In this document: piece by piece, positions 50,900 through 59,646 of the stretch
How positions within the stretch are numbered: the first letter of the stretch is position 1
Layout of the letters: the number at the start of each line of letters is the position of its first letter
Assembly: GCA_942636505.2 (NCBI GenBank)
Contig: CALOGB020000221.1
Span: 310,001-374,000, forward strand
Direction: 5' to 3'
From: an uncultured bacterium
Lineage (GTDB): Bacteria; Pseudomonadota; Alphaproteobacteria; Sphingomonadales; Sphingomonadaceae
Length of the DNA: 64,000 nt
Notes under the pieces: generated by a model
Databases searched by the model: none
Seen by the model: the letters and a program-made list of their open reading frames with translations, nothing else
Told to the model about the DNA's origin: nothing
Made by a program: the position numbers and the translations under genes

Positions 50900-51487
50900 T
50901 CAGTCGATCCGGTACTGGATCGGCTTGAAACTGCCGCCGTTGGATTGCAGCGCCGAACACGCGGTCATGCCGATGACAAGGTCCATCGCAGCGCGGAAGA
51001 CGATCGTGTCGCCGGCCTTGCTCAGCGGCGGTTCGACGGTGAACGTGCCCGTTTCACCATTGATCGGCACGTTCATGAAGCAGTTGAACGCGACTGGGAT
51101 CTGGTCCGGCTCGATGTCCCACGGCGCGAGCGCCTCGGCGAGGTTGCCGAAGCAGCCACGATGCGGATCGGTGTCGCCGTAGATGATCGCGAAGGTTTCC
51201 TTCGAACACGGCGTCAGCAGGAAATCATGCCGCCCGACATCATCCGAAACGATCTCCATCATCACGTTGCTGCGGTTCGAGTAGAGCAGGTCGCCGGTCG
51301 TCAGGTACAGCCGGCTCGCATAATCAAGCGTCCGCCCCGACGAGATCGCCTCGCGAACGTCGGCGCGGTTATAGGCGAGCAAGTCCGATACCTGCCGGCC
51401 TTCCGGATCGATCACGGTCAGCGTCTGCCCCCTGTCGAGCGTGAACCCAGCCCCCGAACGCGGCGGGATCGTCTTGATGTCAGCCAC
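50900..51487 (-). CDS. DUF1989 (urea carboxylase-associated) family protein
   Basis: A 195-residue protein from GTG 51487, which overlaps the end of the upstream gene and has GAGG about eight bases before it. Family blocks: IPPRSGAGFTLDRGQTLTVI, GRQVSDLLAYN, TPCSKETFAIIYGD, HRGCFGNLAEALAPW, AFNCFMNVPINGETGTFTVE and GMTACSALQSNGG. Several conserved Cys and Asp residues suggest metal binding. DUF1989 proteins are found with urea carboxylase or guanidine-related genes, but none is nearby. It is the second gene of a pair with the YqcI/YcgG-family gene, which implies a shared substrate. Confidence 0.85.
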   Translation of the reverse strand: MADIKTIPPRSGAGFTLDRGQTLTVIDPEGRQVSDLLAYNRADVREAISSGRTLDYASRLYLTTGDLLYSNRSNVMMEIVSDDVGRHDFLLTPCSKETFAIIYGDTDPHRGCFGNLAEALAPWDIEPDQIPVAFNCFMNVPINGETGTFTVEPPLSKAGDTIVFRAAMDLVIGMTACSALQSNGGSFKPIQYRID

Positions 51488-52166
51488 GTGCTTCGCCTCG
51501 CTTGAAAGGGCATTTCCAGGATTCGTCGACGACGCGTCCGCTATATTGCCGTGCTTCGCTCGATTCACCGTGGCGCGCCAGCATCGGGTTCATCGAGCCC
51601 GCATATTCGAGATCGCGCGCGAGGATCGACGAGCGCAACTTGTCATAGCGTTGCTGGTCGCGCAGCACTTCGAACTGGTCGTGCAGGTTGAACACCATCG
51701 CCGGCGATTCGAACTTCCGCGCCGGACGGCTCGCATTCGGGTGCAGGCCGACCACGAAGAACGCCTCGCCGGCGAAGCTCAGCGAGAAATGCGGATCGTC
51801 CGGATCGCTGCTCACCGACGGGTCGGGGCGATAGCCGAGCCACTCGTCCTTGTCGCTAAGTGACTGAGCCCGTGCCCAAAGATGTGCCTCGAACTCTTCT
51901 TCCGACAGCAAGGCGGGTGCCTCGAACAGAATGATGAGCGTGCGGAAGATCGCGCGATCCTCGCGGTACTTACGGACGGTCTCGCCGAGCGCGGGCGAAA
52001 TTCTCATGTCATCCCAAGCGGATCGCACGTCGCGGGCGACGAGAATGTCCATTTGTCCCTTGGCGAGCGCTGATTTTGCGCCGACGCACGGGAACTGCGG
52101 CGCCTGCACAGTCTCGATGAACTTGCGCGCGAGCGGGTGGTCGTTCTGGAAGATTGGCTGGTACAT
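51480..52166 (-). CDS. YqcI/YcgG-family protein, GntA-like heme-dependent N-hydroxylase homologue
   Basis: A protein of about 228 residues from ATG 52166 (52196 is also in frame). Family motifs are APQFPCVGAKSALAKGQMDI, the Arg/Asp-rich helix RKYREDRAIFRTLIILFE, FFVVGLHPNASRPARKFESP, AMVFNLHDQFEVLRDQQRYD and the C-terminal GSMNPMLARHGESSEARQYS. Related GntA of the guanitoxin pathway is a heme-dependent N-hydroxylase of an arginine-like guanidine. Conserved Cys and His residues could ligate heme. The enzyme activity here is inferred from family only. It overlaps the DUF1989 gene and is divergent from a Crp/Fnr regulator. Confidence 0.82.
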   Translation of the reverse strand: MYQPIFQNDHPLARKFIETVQAPQFPCVGAKSALAKGQMDILVARDVRSAWDDMRISPALGETVRKYREDRAIFRTLIILFEAPALLSEEEFEAHLWARAQSLSDKDEWLGYRPDPSVSSDPDDPHFSLSFAGEAFFVVGLHPNASRPARKFESPAMVFNLHDQFEVLRDQQRYDKLRSSILARDLEYAGSMNPMLARHGESSEARQYSGRVVDESWKCPFKRGEARG

Positions 52167-52218
52167 GGTCGGTGAGGAACCCGCGAACCGCGGCAATGTT
52201 TCGTATCCGGCATAACCT

Positions 52219-52232
52219 TTGATATTGATCAG
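52219..52232. promoter_or_regulatory. Crp/Fnr-type binding-site-like sequence
   Basis: TTGATATTGATCAG matches the FNR/FixK/DNR consensus TTGAT-N4-ATCAA at nine of ten defined positions. It sits in the 131-base gap between the divergent YqcI/YcgG-family gene and the Crp/Fnr regulator gene, where an operator for both would be expected. Confidence 0.55.
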
Positions 52233-52297
52233 TACGAATCCCGATCTGTTCTTCCGCTGCGCAGGGCGGTACGAGGCCGGGTGATGAAGGGGTGTCG

Positions 52298-53014
52298 ATG
52301 ATCTCGGAAAAATTCCTCATGGGCCGTGGCCGCCATGAGTTGAGCAACGAAGAAAAGCAGGTGCTGGAAGACGGCATCGAATCCGTCCGGCAGGTTCCTG
52401 GGCGCAAGCAGATCGTCCGCGCGGGCGATCTGATCGAGACGAGCACGCTGCTGATCGAGGGGTTCGTATGCCGCTACATGGATGATCGCGAAGGCCAGCG
52501 TCAGCTCGTTGCGGTGCATGTACCTGGCGATTTCGTGGATCTCCACGCCTTCCCGATGAAGCGGCTCGATCATGATATCGCGACCCTCGGACCGGTTAAG
52601 ATCGCCTGCTTCGAGCATCGTACGTTGCAGTCGATCACCGAGCGCTATCCGCACCTCACGCAGAAACTATGGTTCAGCACGCTGCTCGACGCCGCGATGC
52701 ACCGCGAGTGGATTTTCCGGCTCGGGCGGCTCGGCGCGGAAGGGCGGATCGCGCATCTGTTCTGCGAACTGAACGCGCGATTGGAAATGGTCGGGATGGC
52801 AGCGGATGGGCGCTACATGCTGCCGATGACGCAACCCGATCTGGCTGAGGCGAGCGGGCTGACCGGAGTGCACGTCAACCGCGTGCTGAGGGCGCTGCGC
52901 GAGAAAAATCTGCTGACGTTCAAGGCAGGCGAAGTAAATATCCTGGATCGTAAAGCACTTGCAGCCGTTGCTGAGTTCGAACCACAATATCTGTACGGTT
53001 CCAGGGGTCAGTGA
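52298..53014 (+). CDS. Crp/Fnr-family transcriptional regulator
   Basis: About 238 residues from ATG 52298 (AAGGGG five bases upstream; a GTG two codons earlier is possible). The cyclic-nucleotide-binding-like fold spans about 20-130 (KQIVRAGDLIETSTLLIEGF, VHVPGDFVDLHAFPM), followed by the dimer helix and a winged HTH with recognition helix MTQPDLAEASGLTGVHVNRV and RALREKNLL. It lacks an N-terminal Fe-S cysteine cluster, so it is not a classical Fnr. Residues at the Fnr Glu/Ser contact positions are Val and Asn, so the DNA site may differ from classical Fnr. It probably controls the divergent two-gene module and itself. Confidence 0.9.
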   Translation: MISEKFLMGRGRHELSNEEKQVLEDGIESVRQVPGRKQIVRAGDLIETSTLLIEGFVCRYMDDREGQRQLVAVHVPGDFVDLHAFPMKRLDHDIATLGPVKIACFEHRTLQSITERYPHLTQKLWFSTLLDAAMHREWIFRLGRLGAEGRIAHLFCELNARLEMVGMAADGRYMLPMTQPDLAEASGLTGVHVNRVLRALREKNLLTFKAGEVNILDRKALAAVAEFEPQYLYGSRGQ

Positions 53015-53067
53015 CGGGTACCCGGCGCGTAACCCCTGGCAGGATCAACGGTCGGGGGAGTGAGACC

Positions 53068-53250
53068 ATGATGACGCCGGAAACTATTGCAGGCATCGCC
53101 GCCGCCGAGAATGGGCTGGTGACGCTGGACGGCCTCGATGGCTTGGCGATCACCTTCACGCCGCAGGCCGCCGCTGAGACGGGGCGTAGGCTTATTGCGG
53201 CGGCGGAAGTGGCTGCGAGCCAGCCGCGCGACGATCGATCCGGCGACTGA
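53068..53250 (+). CDS. Small protein of unknown function
   Basis: A 60-residue frame starting MMTPETIAGIAAAENGLVTL with a good GGGGGAG element seven bases upstream. It continues GLAITFTPQAAAETGRRLIA and ends with a polar tail. The composition is balanced and helix-prone, with a two-strand/helix look, and codon use fits the genome. It follows the Crp/Fnr gene by about 50 bases and could be co-transcribed. Not recognised. Confidence 0.55.
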   Translation: MMTPETIAGIAAAENGLVTLDGLDGLAITFTPQAAAETGRRLIAAAEVAASQPRDDRSGD

Positions 53251-53353
53251 TCTCGCGGCGCGTACGACCGGCTCTACGCGCTGATTGGTGCCGACGCCTT
53301 CCGCTACGTAACTTTATCACTATGCTACCCGGTACATTGACCGGGAGATCCAT

Positions 53354-55486
53354 GTGCAGTTTCTTTACCTCGCCGCCAGCGCCGTTGCGTTGATGGCGTC
53401 TACGTCGATCGTCGCGCAGACTGGTGCGACGTCCGCGACACCCGCCGCGAACCCCTTATTGGCCGATTGGACCGGCCCGACCGGCGGGGTGCCGCCCTGG
53501 GACAAGGTTCGCCCCGAGCTTTTCCCGCAGGCGTTCGAGACGACGCTGGCCGAGCGCGCCGCGGACTACCGCAAGATCGCCGACAATCCGGCCAAGCCCA
53601 CCTTCGCCAACACGATCGTCCCGATGCAGTTGGCCGGCAAGCGCTATGGGCAGGTGATGACGCTGTTCGGCGTGATGACCGGCAACATGAATACCCCGGC
53701 GTATCAGAAGCTCGACCGCGAATGGTCGCCGAAATTCTCCGCGGCGTCGGACGCGATCACGTTCGACAAGCCGCTGTTCGCGCGCATCCAGGCGATCTAC
53801 GCAGGCCGCAATTCGAGCGGGTTGAACGCGCAGCAGATCCGGCTCGTGACGCGGATCTACGACAGCTATGTGCGGCAGGGCGCGAAGCTGACCGACGCGC
53901 AGAAGACGCAGCTTTCGCAGTATAATCAGCAACTCGCGACCGCGTTCTCGACGTTCGGCGAGAAGCTGCTCGCGGATGAGAGCAAGGCGATCTCGGTTAC
54001 CGACGAGGCGCAACTCGCCGGCTTGCCCGATAGCGTGAAGGCGGTGGCCAAGGCCGCGGCGACCGAGCGGAAGCTGCCGGGCTTCGCGATCGTCAACACG
54101 CGGTCGGCGGTCGATCCCGTGCTGACCTACGCCACCGATCGCGCGCTCCGCGAGAAGGTGTGGCGCGCGTTCGTGAACCGTGGCGACAATGGCGACGCGA
54201 ACGACACGAATGCGACGATCGCGCAGATCGTCAAGCTGCGTGCCGACCGCGCGCATCTGCTCGGGTTCAAGACGCATGCCGACTGGCGCATGCAGGACAC
54301 GATGGCGAAGACGCCCGCCGCGGCGATGGACCTGATGATGCGCGTCTGGCCTGCCGCCAAGGCGCGCGTGGCCGAGGAAGTCGCGGACATGCAGAAGGTC
54401 GCCGGCACGTCGCTGACGATCGCGCCGTGGGATTACCGCTTCTACCAGGAGAAGGTGCGCAAGGCCCGGTACGACCTCGATCAGGCGCAGCTGAAGCCGT
54501 ATTTCGAGCTCGGCAACATCATCCAGGGGTCGCTCTACGCCGCGAACCGGCTGTACGGGCTGAACTTCAAGGAAATCACCGGCACCGTCCCCGTGTTCGA
54601 GCCGAACATGCGCGTGTGGAGCGTCACCGACAAGAACGGCAAGGACGTCGGGCTGTTCTATCGCGACGATTTCGCGCGTACCGGCAAGCGATCGGGTGCT
54701 TGGGCGAACACGTATCGTGGGCAGCGTGGGCTCGCGCCGGCGCAGCTCGTGCTGTCGTCGAACAACAACAATTTCGCCAAGAGTGCGCCCGGCGAGCCGA
54801 TTTTGATCAGTCTCGACGATGCGCAGACGCTGTTCCATGAATTCGGCCACGCGATCCACGCGATGCTCCAGAACGTCTATTATCCGGCGCTTGCGGGCAC
54901 GCCGCGCGACTTCGTTGAATATCCGAGCCAGGTGAACGAGCATTGGCTGCTGACCCGCGACGTGCTCGACAAATATGCGCGGCACTACCAGACCAAGGCG
55001 GCGATGCCGCAGGCGTTGCTCGACAAGATCGAGCAGTCGAGCAAGTTCAACGAAGGCTTCAAGACTGCGGAATATCTGTCGTCGGCGATCGTCGACATGA
55101 AGATCCATACCGTTCCCGACGGCGTGATCGACCCCGACAAGTTCGAGGCCGCGACGCTCGCCGAAATCGGCATGCCGAAGCAGCTGGTGATGCGTCACCG
55201 CGTGCCGCAGTTCCAGCACCTGTTCGCATCGGACAGCTATTCGGCGGGCTATTACAGCTACCTCTGGTCCGAGACGATGGACGCCGACACCTTCGCGGCG
55301 TTCGAGGAGGCGGGCAGCCCGTGGGACAAGGCGACCGCGGACAGATTCGCGAAGATCCTGTTGTCGACCGGCAACGAGACCGATCGCGCCGAGGCGTATC
55401 GTGCGTTCCGCGGGCGTGATCCCGACGTGAACGCGCTGCTCAAGAAGCGCGGCTTTCCGACACAAGCTCCGCAGGGGACGAAGTAA
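53354..55486 (+). CDS. Exported M3-family metallopeptidase (peptidyl-dipeptidase Dcp-like)
   Basis: A 710-residue protein starting with GTG. A signal peptide (FLYLAASAVALMASTSIVAQ) is followed by the M3A fold: LLADWTGPTGGVPPWDKVRP, DDAQTLFHEFGHAIHAMLQN with the zinc motif HEFGH (about residue 497) and the third Glu in FVEYPSQVNEHWL, and YYSYLWSETMDADTFAAFEE near the C-terminus. Dcp releases C-terminal dipeptides; with a signal peptide it works in the periplasm. Its TAA overlaps the ATG of the MFS gene (TAATG), so the released peptides and the transporter may be linked. Confidence 0.94.
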   Translation: MQFLYLAASAVALMASTSIVAQTGATSATPAANPLLADWTGPTGGVPPWDKVRPELFPQAFETTLAERAADYRKIADNPAKPTFANTIVPMQLAGKRYGQVMTLFGVMTGNMNTPAYQKLDREWSPKFSAASDAITFDKPLFARIQAIYAGRNSSGLNAQQIRLVTRIYDSYVRQGAKLTDAQKTQLSQYNQQLATAFSTFGEKLLADESKAISVTDEAQLAGLPDSVKAVAKAAATERKLPGFAIVNTRSAVDPVLTYATDRALREKVWRAFVNRGDNGDANDTNATIAQIVKLRADRAHLLGFKTHADWRMQDTMAKTPAAAMDLMMRVWPAAKARVAEEVADMQKVAGTSLTIAPWDYRFYQEKVRKARYDLDQAQLKPYFELGNIIQGSLYAANRLYGLNFKEITGTVPVFEPNMRVWSVTDKNGKDVGLFYRDDFARTGKRSGAWANTYRGQRGLAPAQLVLSSNNNNFAKSAPGEPILISLDDAQTLFHEFGHAIHAMLQNVYYPALAGTPRDFVEYPSQVNEHWLLTRDVLDKYARHYQTKAAMPQALLDKIEQSSKFNEGFKTAEYLSSAIVDMKIHTVPDGVIDPDKFEAATLAEIGMPKQLVMRHRVPQFQHLFASDSYSAGYYSYLWSETMDADTFAAFEEAGSPWDKATADRFAKILLSTGNETDRAEAYRAFRGRDPDVNALLKKRGFPTQAPQGTK

Positions 55487-56775
55487 TGGCACCCGATCAG
55501 AAAACGCGCCTCAAGGCGATCATCGGTGGATCGACCGGCAACCTGGTCGAGTGGTTCGACTGGTACGTCTATTCCGCCTTCACGCTGTATTTCGCACCGC
55601 ATTTCTTCCCGTCGACCGATCGCACCGCGCAGTTGCTCAGCACGGCGGCTGTCTTCGCGGTCGGCTTCCTGATGCGGCCGATCGGCGCGTGGATCATGGG
55701 GATCTATGCCGATCGCCACGGACGCAAGGCGGGGCTGACGGTGTCGGTCACGCTGATGTGCGCCGGCTCGCTGATCATCGCCTGCACGCCGGGCTACGAG
55801 ACGATCGGTGTCTTCGCACCGACGATGCTGGTGATCGCGCGGCTGATGCAGGGTCTGTCGGTCGGCGGCGAATATGGCGCTTCCGCGACGTACCTAACCG
55901 AGATGGCGGGCAAGAACCGCCGCGGCTTCTTCTCGTCGTTCCAGTACGTCACGCTGATCTCGGGCCAACTGCTCGCGATCTGCGTGCTGCTGATCCTGCA
56001 GTCGACGATGAGCGAGGCGGCGCTCGATTCCTGGGGCTGGCGCATTCCGTTCGCGATCGGCGCGGTGCTCGCGGTGGTCGTGTTCTACATCCGTCGCGGT
56101 CTCGCCGAGACGCAGAGCTTCGAGAATGCCAAGGCCGATGCGGGCGACGGCAAGCCCAAGTCGGGCTTCATCCAGCTGATCACCAAGCATCCGCGCGAGA
56201 CGATTACGGTGATGCTGCTGACCGCGGGCGGTACGCTCGCCTTCTACGCCTACTCGATCTACATGCAGAAGTTCCTCGTCAACACCAGCGGGTTCAGCCG
56301 CGAAGTGGCGAGCCAGATCAACGCCGCGACGCTGTTCGTGTTCATGCTGTTGCAGCCGATCGCGGGCGGGCTTTCGGACAAGATCGGGCGGAAGCCGCTG
56401 ATGGTCGGGTTCGGTATTGCCGGCGTGCTGTTCACCTATCCGATCTTCGCCGCGCTGGAGACCGCGACCAACCCGATCTATGCTGGGTTGCTGGTGATGG
56501 CGGCGCTGGTGATCGTGACGGGCTACACGTCGATCAACGCGGTCGTGAAGGCGGAACTGTTCCCCGCGCACATCCGCGCGCTGGGTGTCGCCTTGCCCTA
56601 TGCGCTGGCGAATACGCTGTTCGGCGGCACCGCCGAGTTCGTCGCGTTGAAGTTCAAGGGCGCGGGCTTCGAGCGCGGCTTCTACTGGTATGTGACGGCG
56701 ATGATCGCGGTGTCGCTGGTCGTGTACCTCCGCATGAAGGACACCCGGACGAACAGTCAGATCGTCGAGGATTGA
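55486..56775 (+). CDS. MFS transporter, metabolite:H+ symporter (KgtP/ProP-like) family
   Basis: A 429-residue protein with 12 hydrophobic helices. The N-terminal block IIGGSTGNLVEWFDWYVYSA, RPIGAWIMGIYADRHGRKAG, LMQGLSVGGEYGASATYLTE and the second-half GGLSDKIGRKPLMVGFGIAG are hallmarks of the metabolite:H+ symporter group that takes up 2-oxoglutarate, citrate, proline/betaine or similar. A dicarboxylate substrate is likely, though not proven. It is translationally coupled to the M3 peptidase gene. It ends in a palindromic repeat region. Confidence 0.92.
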   Translation: MAPDQKTRLKAIIGGSTGNLVEWFDWYVYSAFTLYFAPHFFPSTDRTAQLLSTAAVFAVGFLMRPIGAWIMGIYADRHGRKAGLTVSVTLMCAGSLIIACTPGYETIGVFAPTMLVIARLMQGLSVGGEYGASATYLTEMAGKNRRGFFSSFQYVTLISGQLLAICVLLILQSTMSEAALDSWGWRIPFAIGAVLAVVVFYIRRGLAETQSFENAKADAGDGKPKSGFIQLITKHPRETITVMLLTAGGTLAFYAYSIYMQKFLVNTSGFSREVASQINAATLFVFMLLQPIAGGLSDKIGRKPLMVGFGIAGVLFTYPIFAALETATNPIYAGLLVMAALVIVTGYTSINAVVKAELFPAHIRALGVALPYALANTLFGGTAEFVALKFKGAGFERGFYWYVTAMIAVSLVVYLRMKDTRTNSQIVED

Positions 56776-56782
56776 GCCTCTG

Positions 56783-56885
56783 CTCCCTCTCCCCTCCGGG
56801 GAGAGGGTCGGGGTGAGGGGCAGCCAAGCAGCGCATCACCTGGAACAGCCCCTCACCCCAGCCTCTCCCCGCAGGGGAGAGGGAG
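56783..56885. repeat. Large near-perfect inverted repeat between convergent genes
   Basis: The left arm (56783-56821, starting CTCCCTCTCCCCTCCGGGG) and right arm (56848-56885) are complementary with two or three changes, and each arm contains its own small hairpin (CTCTCCCC with GGGGAGAG). It resembles another common intergenic repeat of sphingomonads and could end both the MFS and histidine kinase transcripts. Confidence 0.85.
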
Positions 56886-56890
56886 CGGAA

Positions 56891-58231
56891 TTAGCGCGGG
56901 AGCTCGATGATCGCGTCGAGACCGCCGGCTGCGCGATTGACCAAGCGAATCTCGCCACCAGCCTCCCGCACGATCGCGCGTGCCAAGGCCAAACCCAAGC
57001 CAATCCCTCCCGTCTCCCGGTTCCGCGAACTCTCCAACCGCGTGAAGGCGTCGAACACGTCGCCCATCCGATCCTCCGGGATCCCTGGCCCCTGATCCGC
57101 TACGACGATCGCCACGGTCTTCGCCTCCGCCTCGACACGCACTTCCGCCGACACGCCGTATTTTATCGCATTCTCGATCAAATTGCGCACCGCGCGGCGG
57201 ATCAGTGAGGGACGCAGATGCATCCGCAGCCGCTCCGTCTCGACGAAGCTCACATCGCTGCCGATATCGCGAAAATCCTCGACCACGGCATCGACCAGCG
57301 CGGCAAGGTCGACGTCGGTCAGCGGTTCGCTTGGTCGCCCGAGCCGTGCCAGCGAGAGAATGTCATCGAGCGTCCGGTTCATCTCCGCCACCGTATCGAT
57401 CATCCGCGCCCGATCGACATCGTCCTCGACCGACTCGATGCGAACGCGCAGAGCGGCCAGCGGCGTGCGCAGGTCATGGCCGATCGCGCCGAGCATCCGG
57501 TCCTTTTCGTCGAGCATCCCCGTCACGCGCAGCCGCAGCGCATTGAACGCCGCGATCAGCGCGACGACGTCGTCGGGCCCATGCGGCGGCATCGGCGCGC
57601 CCGGATCGCCCGGCCGAAAACTTTCCGCCGCGCGCCGCAGATCCTGGAGCGGGCGCGAGATCCGTCGGACGATCCAGAGAACGGGCAACAGCACGATGAT
57701 ATACAGGATCGCGGTCTGCGTCAGCACCGCGAGTAGCAGCCGCCAACCAGGCTGCGGCCAAGGCGCGGTGATCGCCAGCCATCCGCGTCCGGGCTGCTCT
57801 ATCGCGATCAGCAGCGTCGCGCCCTGCCGATCGCCGCGCCGCAGCCCGTCGCGGCGATGCGCGTCGCTGGTCTCGTCGGTGGCGGGGCGAAGGCCGGTAT
57901 CGATCCGCCCGACCGTCAGCCCTAGATCGGCGAATTGCCGGCGCAGTTCGGTGGCGACCTCGGGATGGCGCTCGAACATCGCTGGCGGGATCGGATTGGC
58001 CGGCAAGCGGCGGACGCGGCCGCGGTCGGGGCTCAGCGCGCGGCCGCCATGCGCCTCGCGGTCCAGCGCGTCGGCGATCCGGGTCGCGACCGGTCGCGTC
58101 GCCTGGGCAAGGCGGAATTCGGAGCGATCGTGCAGGATCATGCCAAAGTTGATGACCTGCGCCACCAACAGCGCGAGCGCGATCAGCAGCGCCATCTGGC
58201 CGGCGAGGCTGCGCGGCCACGGCCGTCTCAC
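56891..58231 (-). CDS. Two-component sensor histidine kinase
   Basis: A 446-residue membrane kinase starting with GTG. It has a first helix (MALLIALALLVAQVINFGMI), a periplasmic region of about 135 residues, a second helix (AILYIIVLLPVLWIV), a HAMP domain (RRISRPLQDLRRAAESF), the H-box AIGHDLRTPLAALRVRI with phospho-accepting His, the N-box RAVRNLIENAIKYG, and G-boxes VADQGPGIPEDRM and TGGIGLGLALARAIV. It is paired with the response regulator gene, whose stop lies 11 bases upstream of it. The signal is unknown; the periplasmic domain is Arg/Pro-rich. Confidence 0.94.
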   Translation of the reverse strand: MRRPWPRSLAGQMALLIALALLVAQVINFGMILHDRSEFRLAQATRPVATRIADALDREAHGGRALSPDRGRVRRLPANPIPPAMFERHPEVATELRRQFADLGLTVGRIDTGLRPATDETSDAHRRDGLRRGDRQGATLLIAIEQPGRGWLAITAPWPQPGWRLLLAVLTQTAILYIIVLLPVLWIVRRISRPLQDLRRAAESFRPGDPGAPMPPHGPDDVVALIAAFNALRLRVTGMLDEKDRMLGAIGHDLRTPLAALRVRIESVEDDVDRARMIDTVAEMNRTLDDILSLARLGRPSEPLTDVDLAALVDAVVEDFRDIGSDVSFVETERLRMHLRPSLIRRAVRNLIENAIKYGVSAEVRVEAEAKTVAIVVADQGPGIPEDRMGDVFDAFTRLESSRNRETGGIGLGLALARAIVREAGGEIRLVNRAAGGLDAIIELPR

Positions 58232-58241
58232 GCGCGCGCAC

Positions 58242-58961
58242 TCACAGGCGGGTGACTTCGGCCGCCAGCGTATAGCCGCCGCCCCAGACCGTCTTGATCA
58301 ATTCCGGCGTCTTCGCATCCGCCTCGATCTTGCGCCGCAACCGGCTGATTTGGTTGTCGATCGCACGGTCGAACGCCGCGGCCTCGCGCCCCTGTGTCAG
58401 GTCGAGCAACTGGTCACGCGTGAGCACCTGGCGCGGGCGCGTCACCAGCGCGAGCAGCAGGTTGTACTCGCCGGTCGACAGCGGCACCGAGACGCCCTCG
58501 CGATCGATCAGCGCGCGCTCGCCCGATTTGAGGACCCAGCCGGCGAACCCGTAGGAACTGCTCTCCGGCGCATGCTGGCGCGATCCGCCCGCGGTCGCGC
58601 GTCGCAGCACCACTTTCACGCGCGTCGCCAGCTCGCGCGGCGAAAACGGCTTCACGACATAATCATCCGCGCCCATCTCGAGCCCGACGATCCGGTCCGT
58701 CTCCTCCGCGCGCGCGGTCAGCAGGATCACCGGCACGTCGCTCGTTGCCGCGATGTGGCGACAGAGCGACAACCCGTCCTCGCCCGGCATCATGATGTCG
58801 AGGATGACGAGATCGATCGCATATGCCGTCAGCCGCGTCCGCGCCGCCTCGGCATCGCCCGCCTGCGTGACGCGAAACCCCTGTTTGGTGAGGTACACGG
58901 CCAGCGGCTCGCGGATCGAGCGCTCGTCGTCGACGAGCAGCAGGTGCGGCATATCTCCCAT
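58242..58961 (-). CDS. OmpR-family response regulator
   Basis: About 239 residues. The receiver domain has LLLVDDERSIREPLAVYL, the phospho-Asp in VILDIMMPGEDG, the Thr in VILLTARAE and the Lys in DDYVVKPFSPREL. The C-terminal winged helix (about 145-238) has LSTGEYNLLLALV, TRDQLLDLTQGR and IDNQISRLRRKIE. ATG 58961 is used; ATG 58952 and 58979 are alternatives. It is the first gene of the regulator-kinase pair. The target genes are unknown. Confidence 0.95.
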   Translation of the reverse strand: MGDMPHLLLVDDERSIREPLAVYLTKQGFRVTQAGDAEAARTRLTAYAIDLVILDIMMPGEDGLSLCRHIAATSDVPVILLTARAEETDRIVGLEMGADDYVVKPFSPRELATRVKVVLRRATAGGSRQHAPESSSYGFAGWVLKSGERALIDREGVSVPLSTGEYNLLLALVTRPRQVLTRDQLLDLTQGREAAAFDRAIDNQISRLRRKIEADAKTPELIKTVWGGGYTLAAEVTRL

Positions 58962-59029
58962 CGGGGCAGTGTCTAGCATGGCGGCTGTCCAGGGGAAGCA
59001 TCGACGCCCGATGCCTCTCCTCTTCCGAA

Positions 59030-59533
59030 TTATTGAGCAGGTGTAGGTGCGGGCTGGGTTCCGCCATCGCGGCGTTCGCGCCGGTCGACGTGGCGCATCT
59101 CGGCGGCGTTGGCGCGCTCGGTCGCATCGATCGTGCCGTCGTGGTTGGCATCCATCCGGTCGAACCGTTTGAGCGCGCGCGCCTCGAACTCGTCGCGCGT
59201 TACGCTGCCGTCGCCGTTCGGATCCATCCGGCGCCCCATGCCGTCATGCTTACGACCGCCCGGCGGCGGCACGGGGACGTCGCGACCGCTGGCCACCATC
59301 CGGTCGTGCAACGCCTCGCGATAGGCGCGCATCTCGCCGACGGCGATCCGGCCGTCATGATCGGTATCCATCTGCGCGAACCGCGCGTCGGCCTGCGCGA
59401 TCGCTTCCGCGCGCGTCGAAATGCGGTCGGTACCCTGACGCGTTGGCGCAGGTGGCGTGGCGGGCGTTTGCGCGCTAGCGGCGGACGTGATCGCGCTGGC
59501 GGCGAGCATCAGGGTGAGGACGGTCTTGCGCAT
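59030..59533 (-). CDS. Exported EF-hand calcium-binding protein
   Basis: A 167-residue protein from ATG 59533 (signal peptide MRKTVLTLMLAASAITSAAS). Three EF-hand loops are visible: DTDHDGRIAVGE (about 56-67), DPNGDGSVTRDE (about 103-114) and DANHDGTIDATE (about 127-138), each with the required Asp/Glu ligands. The C-terminus is Arg- and Pro-rich (VDRRERRDGGTQPAP). Such secreted EF-hand proteins are common in sphingomonads; a calcium buffering or sensing role in the periplasm is inferred. It lies 50 bases or so from the two-component gene start, on the same strand. Confidence 0.85.
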   Translation of the reverse strand: MRKTVLTLMLAASAITSAASAQTPATPPAPTRQGTDRISTRAEAIAQADARFAQMDTDHDGRIAVGEMRAYREALHDRMVASGRDVPVPPPGGRKHDGMGRRMDPNGDGSVTRDEFEARALKRFDRMDANHDGTIDATERANAAEMRHVDRRERRDGGTQPAPTPAQ

Positions 59534-59646
59534 GTCGGTCTCCGGCGGAGTGGGACGAATTCCCATCGAATGACCGTCGTCCTAAACCCCAGTTGTCGCA
59601 GGGTTCTGCCGCAGCGCCGGCAATGTGTCGCAAGATATGTCAGTGG

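Noticed and set aside
53456..55492. A 678-codon open frame antisense to the M3 peptidase gene
   Set aside because: It is the mirror of a GC-rich gene with strong third-position bias; the plus-strand protein has a signal peptide and HEFGH motif, while the antisense product is Arg/His/Val-rich and without family motifs.
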